Shown piece after piece: positions 56,549 through 64,000 of a DNA stretch of 64,000 bases. Below the pieces are notes generated by a model. The model had not been told where the DNA came from. It saw only the letters and a program-made list of their open reading frames with translations, and made no database searches. The DNA comes from Actinokineospora xionganensis (GTDB lineage: Bacteria > Actinomycetota > Actinomycetes > Mycobacteriales > Pseudonocardiaceae). Location: NCBI RefSeq assembly GCF_014323725.1, contig NZ_JABVED010000002.1:329682-393681 (forward strand), given 5' to 3'. Numbering within the stretch: the stretch's first letter is position 1; every line of letters starts with the position of its first letter. The translations under genes and the position numbers were made by a program.

Positions 56549-57130
56549 ATGAGCCGTGCACCTGAGCCGTGGCCGCCCGTGGAGACCGACCTGCCGCAGC
56601 GGCATGCGGACGCCCCGGACCCGGGCACCGACCTCCCGCCGCACTACGCCCACTGCTTCGGCTGCGGCGACCAAGCCGAGGACGGCCTGCACCTGCGGGC
56701 CACGGTCGGCGAGGGCCACACCATCCTGTCCCAGTTCACCGTCACCGAGGCCCACCAGGGCGCGCCGGGCCTGGCCCACGGTGGCCTGCTGGCCTGCGCC
56801 TTCGACGAGGCGCTCGGCACGACGGTCGGCAACCTGCTGCGGTCGCCCGCGGTCACCGCGAAGCTGGAGACCAGCTTCCTGCGGCCGGTCCCCGTGGGCA
56901 CCACGCTGTTCATCGATGCCCACCTCGACGGCATCGCGGGCCGCAAGATCTACGTCAGCGCCGACGGTCGCCTCGACGCCCCCGACGGGCCGATCGCGGT
57001 GCGGGCGCGGGCGCTGTTCGTGCTGGTCGACCTGAGCCACTTCGTCACCCACGGCCGCAAGGAAGACCTGGTCGCCGTGGCGAAGGACCCGAGCCTGCTC
57101 AGCCACCGTCCCTTCGAGATCAATCCGTAG
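56549..57130 (+). CDS. hotdog-fold PaaI-type acyl-CoA thioesterase, 193 aa
   Basis: HYAHCFGCGDQAEDGLHLRATVG, then QGAPGLAHGGLLACAFDEALGTTVGNLL with the HGG..DE active segment, and KLETSFLRPVPVGTTLFIDAHLDGIAGRKIYV are the hotdog thioesterase pattern. A Cys-rich FGCG motif near the start is typical of this subgroup. Hydrolyses acyl- or aryl-CoA in the cytoplasm; the substrate is unknown. Its stop TAG is part of the -10 of the next gene. Confidence 0.83.
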   Translation: MSRAPEPWPPVETDLPQRHADAPDPGTDLPPHYAHCFGCGDQAEDGLHLRATVGEGHTILSQFTVTEAHQGAPGLAHGGLLACAFDEALGTTVGNLLRSPAVTAKLETSFLRPVPVGTTLFIDAHLDGIAGRKIYVSADGRLDAPDGPIAVRARALFVLVDLSHFVTHGRKEDLVAVAKDPSLLSHRPFEINP

Positions 57131-57139
57131 GCTGACGGG
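57128..57139 (+). promoter_or_regulatory. TAGGCT -10 overlapping a stop codon, 6 nt before a GTG start
   Basis: TAGGCT at 57128-57133 includes the thioesterase stop; GACGGG then separates it from the GTG at 57140. Confidence 0.35.
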
Positions 57140-58291
57140 GTGGTCTTCCTCCTCTTGGCGCTGCTGGTCGTCGCGGTACTCCACGCCTACGCGTGGAAGC
57201 GGCTGGTGCTCGACATCGCCCGGACCCCGCGGTTCCGGAAGGCGGGCACCGTCGCGCTCGCGGTCCTGGCCGTGCTGCTGGTCGCGGCCCTGGTGCTGCC
57301 GCGCCGGATCGGGATCGACGCCGCCCGCTGGATCGTCTGGCCCGGGTATCTGTGGTTCGCGGTGCTGTTCTACCTGTTCGTCATCCTGATGGTCCTGGAG
57401 ATCCCGCGCTTCGTGGCGAACCGGTGGCCGAAGGCCACGGCCACCGACGAGAGCCGCAGGCTGTTCCTGGCCCGCGGCGCGGCGGTCGTGGCTGCCGTCG
57501 CGGCCCCGACCACAGTCGGCGCGGGCATGGTCTCGGCCCTGAGCGCCCCCGAGGTCAAGCGCTTCACGGTGCCGATCCGCAGGCTCGACCCGACGTTCGC
57601 GGGCTTCCGGATCGCCGTGGTCAGCGACATCCACCTGGGACCGATCCTCGGCCGGTCGCACGCCGAGCGGCTGGTCCGGATGATCAACGAGACCCAGCCG
57701 GACCTGGTGGCCATGGTCGGCGACCTGGCCGACGGGACGGTGGCGGAACTGGGCCACGCGGCCGAGCCGCTGCGCGACCTGGTCTCGCGCGAGGGGACGT
57801 ACTTCGTCACCGGCAACCACGAGTACTACTCCGGCCACCAGCAGTGGATCACCGAGCTGGAACGGCTCGGTCTGCACTACCTCCGCAACACCCGCACTCA
57901 GATCACCCGGGCGGGCAAGACGTTCGACCTCGCGGGCATCACCGACCTCACGGGCAAGGCGTTCGACGACGGCCCGGACGTGGTGGGTGCCCTGCGTGGC
58001 CGGGACGAGACCAAACCGGCTGTCCTTCTGGCCCACCAACCGGTCCAGGTCACCGACGCGGCGCGGGCCGGGGTGGACCTGCAGCTGTCGGGACACACCC
58101 ACGGCGGGCAGTTGTACCCGTTCCACCACGTCGTCGGGCTGGCTCAGCCCGCCGTGTCGGGTCTGTCCAAAGTGGACGACACCTGGCTGTATGTGACCAA
58201 TGGAGCGGGTTTCTGGGGCCCGCCGGTCCGGGTCGGCGCAGCGCCGGACATCACGGTGCTGGAACTCGTGAGCGCCCCGATCATCCGCTGA
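57140..58291 (+). CDS. membrane-anchored metallophosphoesterase, 383 aa
   Basis: Four or so N-terminal TM segments (VFLLLALLVVAVLHAYAWKRL; AGTVALAVLAVLLVAALVLP; WFAVLFYLFVILMVLEI) precede a YkuE-type calcineurin-like domain with VVSDIHLGPIL, GDLADG, GNHEYYSG, LAHQP and SGHTHGGQLYP, a complete set of di-metal ligands. Family members hydrolyse phosphodiesters such as UDP-linked lipids or are of unknown substrate. The domain faces the outside if the twin-Arg-like SRRLFLARGAAVVAAV segment acts as a TM anchor. Confidence 0.88.
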   Translation: MVFLLLALLVVAVLHAYAWKRLVLDIARTPRFRKAGTVALAVLAVLLVAALVLPRRIGIDAARWIVWPGYLWFAVLFYLFVILMVLEIPRFVANRWPKATATDESRRLFLARGAAVVAAVAAPTTVGAGMVSALSAPEVKRFTVPIRRLDPTFAGFRIAVVSDIHLGPILGRSHAERLVRMINETQPDLVAMVGDLADGTVAELGHAAEPLRDLVSREGTYFVTGNHEYYSGHQQWITELERLGLHYLRNTRTQITRAGKTFDLAGITDLTGKAFDDGPDVVGALRGRDETKPAVLLAHQPVQVTDAARAGVDLQLSGHTHGGQLYPFHHVVGLAQPAVSGLSKVDDTWLYVTNGAGFWGPPVRVGAAPDITVLELVSAPIIR

Positions 58292-58729
58292 GCGAGCAGG
58301 TTCACCCCATCGGGAGACGCGTCGACACGGGCGAGTCGTAACACGGGCTGCTCACGATGTCGGATTGTGTGACGCCGCAACCGTCACCGTCTCGTCGATC
58401 CAAAGCCGCATGTCCGAAGCCGATCGCTGGCGAAACATAGTGCGATCACAATGTTTTCTCAGATCACACGTACGTGACGGTTCATTCTATTGGGGGACAT
58501 GACGCTCCAATGAAGAACGCGGTGCGTATTCAAACGAATGCCTGGCAACGTTTCGAGCGCCACGCGGGCCGTGTCGCATTTGCCCACCGCGCGTCGAACT
58601 CACTATGGTTTCGGCTCGTCGGGCGGTTATCGACTCTCACGGGGTCGAATCACGTTTAAGTAGCGCATCGCGTCGCCATTGCGATATTCGGAGTTCTCGC
58701 GGTGCGCGCAACATCAAGGAGCAATTGAA
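58292..58729. other. non-coding region upstream of the rodlin-like gene
   Basis: No gene supported. The right part is less GC-rich and has a perfect 10-mer palindrome CACGTACGTG (58467-58476) and two GATCACA words (58444-58450 and 58462-58468). It must carry the promoter and leader for the GTG at 58730. Confidence 0.5.
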
Positions 58730-59230
58730 GTGCTGAAGAAGATTGGCACGGTCGCCGTTGGCGTCGCGGGCGGCCTGTTCATGCTCACCGGCATGGCCTC
58801 GGCACAGGCGGGCGAGCCCGCCGGCGACTTCCCGGATGGCCCGCACCTCTCGCACGGGCACGGCCACAACAGCCTCGTCCACGTCGGCGACACCAGCCTC
58901 GCGAACGGCTCGCTGAACAACGTCGGCCAGTGCATCGCTGTGCCGAAGCCGCAGGTCCCGGTTGCCGTGAACGGAATCGGCGCCGCTGTGCCGGTCGCCG
59001 CTCAGGACATCAAGCCGCCGGTCGCCCTGCCCGAGATCAACGTGCTGGGCGGGCACAACGGCGACTCGACGACCACCACGTCGGTCGTCGACCAGACCGG
59101 CAACAACTACTGCACCGGTGGCTCCGGCAACGGTGCGGGCAGCGGCACCGGCCACGGCTCCGGTGACGGTGCCGCGGCTGGCGCGGGCGACAGCAGCAAC
59201 GCCGACGGCGCGGGCATCTTCACCGGCTGA
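58730..59230 (+). CDS. secreted rodlin-like surface protein, 166 aa
   Basis: A signal peptide (LKKIGTVAVGVAGGLFMLTGMASA) precedes a hydrophilic chain. The order SLNNVGQCIAVPKPQVPV, then VAAQDI, INVLGG and DQTGNNYC (two widely spaced Cys) resembles Streptomyces rodlins, which coat aerial hyphae and spores as ordered rodlets. A Gly/Ser/Ala/Asn-rich tail of 45 residues follows and is not usual for rodlins. GTG at 58730 has AAGGAG 8 nt upstream. The assignment rests on pattern memory, so the name is tentative. Confidence 0.6.
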   Translation: MLKKIGTVAVGVAGGLFMLTGMASAQAGEPAGDFPDGPHLSHGHGHNSLVHVGDTSLANGSLNNVGQCIAVPKPQVPVAVNGIGAAVPVAAQDIKPPVALPEINVLGGHNGDSTTTTSVVDQTGNNYCTGGSGNGAGSGTGHGSGDGAAAGAGDSSNADGAGIFTG

Positions 59231-59316
59231 TGATCAGTCGCTGTGAGCTCGGCGTTTTGCCGATCCGCGCGATAGCTCCCGCTCCGAGCACGGAATGAAT
59301 CCGTTCGGAATCAAAT

Positions 59317-59358
59317 TCAGCGCGGGTGCGACTTCGACTGAAGTCGCACCCGCGCTGA
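59317..59358. terminator. 19-bp perfect hairpin between convergent genes
   Basis: Arms 59317-59335 and 59340-59358 are perfectly complementary around a GACT loop; AT-rich flanks on both sides suit bidirectional termination of the rodlin-like gene and pknG. Confidence 0.9.
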
Positions 59359-59407
59359 TTTGTCAGTTCGGCGTCGACGAAATTCGACGATGTCGAAATC
59401 TCGCGGA

Positions 59408-62400
59408 TCAGGTGAAGGTGCGCGGGCGGATGGCGTTGGCCTTGTCGACCAGGGCGTGCCTGTGTTCCGGTGTGCCCGCGAGCCGGGCCAAAGCCCGGTA
59501 ACAGCGTTCCAGGCCGAAGCGGAGTTCGCGCTCCGCCAGGTCGCAGCCGAGGACCTGGCGGTTCGGGGTCGCCGGGTGTGCGCCCGGCTTGCCCGCCTTG
59601 ACCCAGTTGTAGGCGGCCTCCAACACGTCGGCGGACAGCCGCGTCCGCCGTTCCGCGTCGAGGACCAGGCGTTCCAGCCGCGTGGCCGCGTCGTGGATGT
59701 CCGGCTCGGCGACCGGGGTCTGGCCGGTCGGCCGAGTCTTGACCTTGATCGCGGCGACCTGCGCGGACACGTGGTGGCTCGAGGTGTCCGGAACCGAGTG
59801 CAGGACCTCGATCGCCCCGTTGCGGGCGCTCTGCGCGAGGTACACGCGGGCCAGGCCGAAGGCGGCGCTGACGTAGGAGTGGTCGGTGCGCCAGACCAGT
59901 TCGTAGTAGCGGGCGGCGGAGAAGTGGTCGCCTTCCTGCTCCGCGCTGGCGGCCAGCGCGAGCTTCGGGGCGATCTCGCCGGGCACCGCGTCGTAGACGT
60001 GCTCGAAGGACTCGCGGGCGGCCTTCGGGTGTCCACCGGCCAGGGCGATCAGGCCGCGGTACCAGTGGGGGCGCCAGTCGGCCGGGTCCGCGACGAGCCT
60101 GCGGGCCGCGTCGAGCTCCGAAGACGCCGCGCGCGGATCACCTTGCTCCATGCGGGCTTTGACCAGCCGCAGCCGCACCTCGATGGAGTCCTGCGGAGCG
60201 GCGGTCAGCGCCGCGACGAGTTCCGCGGGCTCGGTGGCGGTGATGCTGGCGAGGACGGCGGCGGCCGGGTCATCGGTGTCTATCAGCGGAAGTGGCAGGA
60301 CGGAGGCCACGTCTGCGGGGCTCGGCAGCGGCAGCGGCTCGGGGCCCTCGGACACGACGGAGCCGAACGTCCTGGTCTCCACACCGAACACAGTGGACAG
60401 TCCGGGCCGCGGCCTGCCGGTGCCCAGCGCCATGACCTCGCGCAGCACGCCGGTCAGCTGGTCGGCCATCTCCTCCGCGGAGGCGAAGCGCTGCAAGGGA
60501 TCGGCGTGTGTGGCCCGTTTGAGGACGCGGTAGTAGCTGCTGAACAGCGCGAACAGCGGCTCGGCGTCCGGCCCGGGCAGGGTGTGCTTGTAGCGGCTCG
60601 TGTAACCGGCGAACTCGATCGACAGGACGGCGAGGGTACGGCCGACGGTGTAGATGTCGGAGGCCACCGTGGCGCCCTCGGTGGCCAGCTCGGGCGCGGC
60701 GTAGCCGGAGGTGAAGAACAGCGGGCTCTCGTAGTCGTCGGTCTTGCGGACGGCTCCGAGGTCGATCAGCTTGAGCTGCTCGCCGTGCTGGATCACGTTG
60801 TCGGGCTTGAGGTCGCAGTAGAGCATGTCGATGCTGTGCAGGTAGCCGATGGCGGGCAGGATCTCCAGCCCGTAGGCGATCACCTGCCCGATCGGCAGCG
60901 GCTCCGCCCGGCCCGCCTCGCGGTGGTGCTCAAGCGCGAGCTGGCGCAGCGACTGGCCGCCGACGTACTCCATGACGATGTAACCGACCAGGTTGCCGGT
61001 GTTGGGGTCCGGGTGCTGGACGAAGTTGTAGATCTTGACGACATTCGGGTGCTCGACCTCGGCGAGGAACCGCCGCTCGGCCACGGCCGAGGCCATCGAG
61101 GTCGCGTCGCCGGTGTCGATCATGCCCTTGAGGACCACCCAGCGGTCGCTGACGTTGTGGTCCTTGGCCAGGTAGATCCAGCCGAGGCCGCCGTAGGCGA
61201 TGCTGCCGAGCACCTCGTACTGGCCGCCGACAAGGTCGCCGCGGAACAGCCGGGGGCGGAAGTTGAAGGTCTGGCCGCACTTGTGGCACTCGCCCTCGGC
61301 CGGACCGGGCTGACCGTCGGTGCCACGGCCGACCTCGGCGCCGCAGTTGTTGCAGAACCGCTTGTTCTCCGAGACCGACGGGTCGTCGAGGACCGCGCTC
61401 GCCGGGTCCTTGACCGGCACCACGGGAACGTCGACCAGGCCGGCGCCGAGCCTGCCCCGCCCACTGGCCCGCGACGCGGTGCGCCTGCTGGTGCCGGGGA
61501 ACGAACTGGACCCGGTGGTGATCGGCCCGGACTCGGTCCGCTGCGCGAGCGGGTGGGGTGTCTGCTGGGGTTCCTCCGGCGGCTTGGGCGGCACGATGCT
61601 CTGGGTGAGCGTGTGCATGCCGAGCACGCTGGTGGGCTGCGGGTCGCCGTCGCTCAGGGCGGTGTCGGGGAGGACCCCGGGCTGACGCGGGGCGACCGGG
61701 GGCAGCTCCTGCTGCCAGGGGGCGCCGGGGAACGTCTCGGGCTGCCGCCGACCGGCGCCGCGAGGCGGTTCGCCCGGGCGTGCGGGTTCCGCGGGGGCGT
61801 CCGGCTGGCCGGTGCCGCGTGGGTCGTGGTGGCCAGGCTGCGGGCGGGGCCGCGGGCGGCGGCCGTGCTGAGCGGGCGGCGGCTGGCCTTGGGTGCTGGG
61901 GGCACCCGTCTGCTGCCGACCCTGGCTGTTTGGCGACTGGATGCCTTGGGGCGGTGTGCCCTGCTGCCCTTGCGATCCCGCTGAACCGTGCACACCCTGC
62001 GGCACGGCGCTCTGCCCCTGCTGCGCAGGCCCCTGCGAGCCCGGCGAACCGAGTGACGGCAGACCCTGCGGCGGGGTGCCCGGCTGTCCCTGCTGGGCAT
62101 GCGGCGGCTGGCCGGGTGCACCGAAGGGCTGCTGGGCGGTCGATCCCGGAGCGCCGGGGGAATGGTTGGCCGGTTGCGCGGACCAACCCTGCTGGGGGCC
62201 CCGATGGCCCGGCTGCTGCCCTTGACCAGGGTGCATGGGCTGGCTCTGCGGGTAGGGCCTGCCCTGGGTGGCCGACGGGTGCGGCTGCTGCCACCCCGGC
62301 TGCCCCTGGGTGGCCGAGGGGTGCGGCGGCTGCCCCGAGGACTGCGGATGCGGCTGTCCCTGGGTCCCGGGCGCGGGTGGTCGGGACTGGGGTTGGCCGG

Positions 62401-63010
62401 GGCCGCCGAACGGCCTGCCCGCGCCGCCCTGCCCGGGATGCCCGCCCTGCTGCGGTCGAGGCTGATGTCCTTGCCCGGCAAACGGTTGCTGCCCCTGGGT
62501 GCCGGGTCGCGGCTGTGGGGACGGGTGCGGCTGCCCGTGCGTGCGCGGCCCCTGCCCGGCGAACGGCGGCTCGGTTGAGCCCGTCGTGGACGGCGAGCCC
62601 GGCCCGCGCGAATCCGAAGAAGCCTGCCCAGCCAACGAAGACTGCGCAGCACCCGACTGGCCACGCGAATCCTGGGAATACTGCGCGCCGATCGGCGGCT
62701 CGGTCGAGGCAGGCCCACCCGACGGCGACTCGGTCTGACCCGCCTGCGACTCGTCGTGCCCGGCGCGCGAGTCGGCTGGGTCCGCGGCGGTGTGCTGGCC
62801 TGGCGCACCCGCGGGGCCGTGGTCCGCGGAACCGGTGGTCGCCTGCGGCCTGCCGGGTGAGTCCGCCGGGGTCTGCCTGCCCTTGGCGGTCAGCGGCGCC
62901 GAGCCGGAACGCTTCGGGTCGGCGTCGCGCTGGATCTGCCACTGGAGTTTCTCCGGGCGCGGCTCGGGCTCCTCGCGGGGCTCGTCGCCGGGGGGTGTCC
63001 ACTGTGTCAT
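59408..63010 (-). CDS. pknG: serine/threonine protein kinase PknG with a very long N-terminal region
   Basis: The core matches PknG: rubredoxin knuckles CNNC (Cys553, Cys556) and CHKC (Cys575, Cys578), kinase domain with YGGLGWIYLAKD, VVLKG, catalytic YCDLKPDN (Asp733) and DLGAVR in place of DFG, and a C-terminal TPR domain ending LVDKANAIRPRTFT. Mycobacterial PknG is about 750 aa; here 1200, because roughly 450 extra residues rich in Gln, Gly, Pro and Ser precede the rubredoxin. A conserved TGSSSFPGTSRR segment marks the usual regulatory N-terminal tail. It controls glutamate/2-oxoglutarate metabolism through the GarA/OdhI-type switch. ATG at 63010 lies 7 nt past glnH. Confidence 0.93.
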   Translation of the reverse strand: MTQWTPPGDEPREEPEPRPEKLQWQIQRDADPKRSGSAPLTAKGRQTPADSPGRPQATTGSADHGPAGAPGQHTAADPADSRAGHDESQAGQTESPSGGPASTEPPIGAQYSQDSRGQSGAAQSSLAGQASSDSRGPGSPSTTGSTEPPFAGQGPRTHGQPHPSPQPRPGTQGQQPFAGQGHQPRPQQGGHPGQGGAGRPFGGPGQPQSRPPAPGTQGQPHPQSSGQPPHPSATQGQPGWQQPHPSATQGRPYPQSQPMHPGQGQQPGHRGPQQGWSAQPANHSPGAPGSTAQQPFGAPGQPPHAQQGQPGTPPQGLPSLGSPGSQGPAQQGQSAVPQGVHGSAGSQGQQGTPPQGIQSPNSQGRQQTGAPSTQGQPPPAQHGRRPRPRPQPGHHDPRGTGQPDAPAEPARPGEPPRGAGRRQPETFPGAPWQQELPPVAPRQPGVLPDTALSDGDPQPTSVLGMHTLTQSIVPPKPPEEPQQTPHPLAQRTESGPITTGSSSFPGTSRRTASRASGRGRLGAGLVDVPVVPVKDPASAVLDDPSVSENKRFCNNCGAEVGRGTDGQPGPAEGECHKCGQTFNFRPRLFRGDLVGGQYEVLGSIAYGGLGWIYLAKDHNVSDRWVVLKGMIDTGDATSMASAVAERRFLAEVEHPNVVKIYNFVQHPDPNTGNLVGYIVMEYVGGQSLRQLALEHHREAGRAEPLPIGQVIAYGLEILPAIGYLHSIDMLYCDLKPDNVIQHGEQLKLIDLGAVRKTDDYESPLFFTSGYAAPELATEGATVASDIYTVGRTLAVLSIEFAGYTSRYKHTLPGPDAEPLFALFSSYYRVLKRATHADPLQRFASAEEMADQLTGVLREVMALGTGRPRPGLSTVFGVETRTFGSVVSEGPEPLPLPSPADVASVLPLPLIDTDDPAAAVLASITATEPAELVAALTAAPQDSIEVRLRLVKARMEQGDPRAASSELDAARRLVADPADWRPHWYRGLIALAGGHPKAARESFEHVYDAVPGEIAPKLALAASAEQEGDHFSAARYYELVWRTDHSYVSAAFGLARVYLAQSARNGAIEVLHSVPDTSSHHVSAQVAAIKVKTRPTGQTPVAEPDIHDAATRLERLVLDAERRTRLSADVLEAAYNWVKAGKPGAHPATPNRQVLGCDLAERELRFGLERCYRALARLAGTPEHRHALVDKANAIRPRTFT

Positions 63011-63017
63011 CTCGGCC

Positions 63018-64000
63018 TCAGTCCCGGTACTTGACCGTCGGGGGCGCGGCCTGTTCGCCCGCCTGGGTGAGCCAGCGCCCATAGCTGGCCGTCCACGAGC
63101 CGCTCGCGATCGACTTCTCCAGCACGCCGTTGACGAACCGGACCATGTCCTCGTTCGCTTTGGGGATGCCGATGCCGTAGGGCTCCTCGGTGAACCGCGG
63201 TCCGACCATCTTCACGTTCGGGTCCTGCGCGACCATGCCCGCCAGGATCGTGTCGTCCGTCGACACCCCCGCGACCTGTCCCTGCTGCAGCATCAGCAGG
63301 CAGTCCGTCCAGTTGTCCACCGCGACGACCTCCGGCGGGGCAGGGGAGTCGCGCAGCTTGTTGAGCGACGTGGACCCCTTGGCCGCGCAGACGCGCTGGC
63401 CGCGAAGCTGGTCGACCCCGCTGATCTCGGAGCCGCGGTCCACCAGCAGGCGCTGGCCCGCCACGTAGTAGATCGCGGAGAAGTTGATGTCGACCCAGCG
63501 GGCGCAGGTCGCCGTCATCGTGCGGACGACGATGTCGACCTCGCCCTTCTGCAGCGCGGGGATTCGGCCCGCCGAAGTGATGACCTTGAACTGGACCTTG
63601 TTGGGATCGCCGAAGATCGCCGCCGCGATCTCGCGGACCCGGTCGATGTCGAAGCCCTCAAGCTGGTTCGTGGTCGGATTGCGGAACCCGAACAGGAAGG
63701 TGTTCTGGTCGACCCCGGCGATGAGCCTGCCGCGGTCCTGGATCTTCTTCATCGTGGACCCCTCCGGCATCGCGCCGGGCCCGGGCATCGCGCCGGGGCG
63801 CAGGCTGGCCGTGGGATCGCACGGCGGGACCTGGGTGGTCGCACCGGTCGTCGTGGGCGGGTTCACGACCACGCCGACCGGCTCGGGCCGCTGGGCGGAC
63901 TGGACGACGGCCAGGTCGACCGGCTTGCCCGCCGCCGAGCAACCCGTAGACAACACCGCCAGCATCGCCAGCGCCGCTACAAGTGCCGCTGTGGCACGCC
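63018..64000 (-). CDS. glnH: glutamine-binding lipoprotein GlnH of the pknG operon, 5-prime truncated
   Basis: The reading frame runs off the right edge; the visible part starts in the signal peptide (ATAALVAALAMLAVLSTGCSAAG, lipobox LSTGC). The periplasmic-binding fold follows: RLIAGVDQNTFLFGFRNPTTNQLEGFDIDRVREIAAAIFGD, DIVVRTMTATCARWVDINFSAIYYVAGQRLLV and FTEEPYGIGIPKANEDMVRFVN. In mycobacteria GlnH binds aspartate/glutamate-type amino acids outside the membrane and signals through GlnX to PknG; the expected glnX gene lies beyond the edge. Directly upstream of pknG with a 7-nt gap. Confidence 0.88.
   Translation of the reverse strand, partial: RATAALVAALAMLAVLSTGCSAAGKPVDLAVVQSAQRPEPVGVVVNPPTTTGATTQVPPCDPTASLRPGAMPGPGAMPEGSTMKKIQDRGRLIAGVDQNTFLFGFRNPTTNQLEGFDIDRVREIAAAIFGDPNKVQFKVITSAGRIPALQKGEVDIVVRTMTATCARWVDINFSAIYYVAGQRLLVDRGSEISGVDQLRGQRVCAAKGSTSLNKLRDSPAPPEVVAVDNWTDCLLMLQQGQVAGVSTDDTILAGMVAQDPNVKMVGPRFTEEPYGIGIPKANEDMVRFVNGVLEKSIASGSWTASYGRWLTQAGEQAAPPTVKYRD

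Noticed and set aside
58462-58481. CRP-like site near TCACACGTACGTGACG
   Set aside because: The half-sites are everted (TCACA-N6-TGACG) rather than TGTGA-N6-TCACA, so it is not a Crp operator.
58474-58659. A 61-codon open frame upstream of the rodlin-like gene
   Set aside because: No ribosome site, no domain, and the region reads as a leader/promoter.
59360-61984. An 874-codon plus-strand open frame opposite pknG
   Set aside because: The pknG frame has full kinase and rubredoxin motifs; the opposite frame is a shadow without domain features.

Overview
The window is 64 kb of very GC-rich chromosomal DNA. Dense, often overlapping genes, many GTG and TTG starts, GC-rich hairpin terminators, a pknG-glnH pair, a mycobacterial-type dapC and a Glu-Asp-Phe tRNA cluster all indicate an actinobacterium. 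The protein set (CHAT/TPR with a sigma factor, GAF-PucR regulators, a possible rodlin-like exported protein) suggests a filamentous actinomycete, probably Pseudonocardiaceae; that family assignment is inference. I saw no phage, transposase, CRISPR array or rRNA.

Layout. Positions 1-12.6 kb hold mixed metabolic genes: two zinc-ribbon genes, a 3-hydroxybutyrate dehydrogenase-like SDR with an MHS-family transporter and a GAF-PucR regulator, a secreted M43 metalloprotease, a secreted alpha/beta hydrolase, a PhyH-type dioxygenase, a PadR-ATPase-permease operon with an operator-like palindrome, and a VOC/CGNR divergent pair that shares three AACCGG sites. Positions 12.6-20.8 kb hold a DUF445 membrane protein, dapC, and a module of sigma factor, 22-codon mini-ORF, 129-aa protein and CHAT-TPR caspase-like protein, which converges on a cytoplasmic subtilisin. 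Positions 20.8-26.2 kb hold a MocR regulator divergent from YczE, an HTH/Clp-N-domain cassette with two GTCAA-N6-TTGAC dyads, a PP2C-like phosphatase, an unknown Cys-rich protein and a DUF2784 protein.

Positions 26.4-50.4 kb are one large exopolysaccharide locus. It contains UDP-glucose dehydrogenase, a polyprenyl-phosphate glycosylphosphotransferase that starts the repeat unit, seven glycosyltransferases, two PIG-L deacetylases, a nucleotidyltransferase, two three-domain C-methyltransferase-type proteins, an epimerase, a Wzx-type flippase, a Wzy-type polymerase, a Wzz-type co-polymerase without a kinase domain, a polysaccharide deacetylase and two exported beta-helix proteins. The 50352-to-42290 part is a single tight minus-strand operon. 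Together these genes would make sugar nucleotides, build a lipid-linked repeat, flip it, polymerise it and modify it outside the cell.

Positions 50.7-51.3 kb carry tRNA-Phe, tRNA-Asp and tRNA-Glu. Positions 51.7-59.4 kb carry small regulators and housekeeping genes: a CopZ-type chaperone behind a CsoR-like operator, a cold-shock protein, an L,D-transpeptidase, a second MHS transporter, a thioesterase, a metallophosphoesterase and a rodlin-like secreted protein. The right end holds an unusually long PknG (1200 aa) and the start-truncated glutamine-binding lipoprotein GlnH, which form a nitrogen/amino-acid sensing operon.

Recurrent signals include at least six genes with TANNNT exactly 6 nt before the start codon (probable leaderless transcripts), and two terminators that share a CCGTCC/GGACGA core with different but compensating outer arms.
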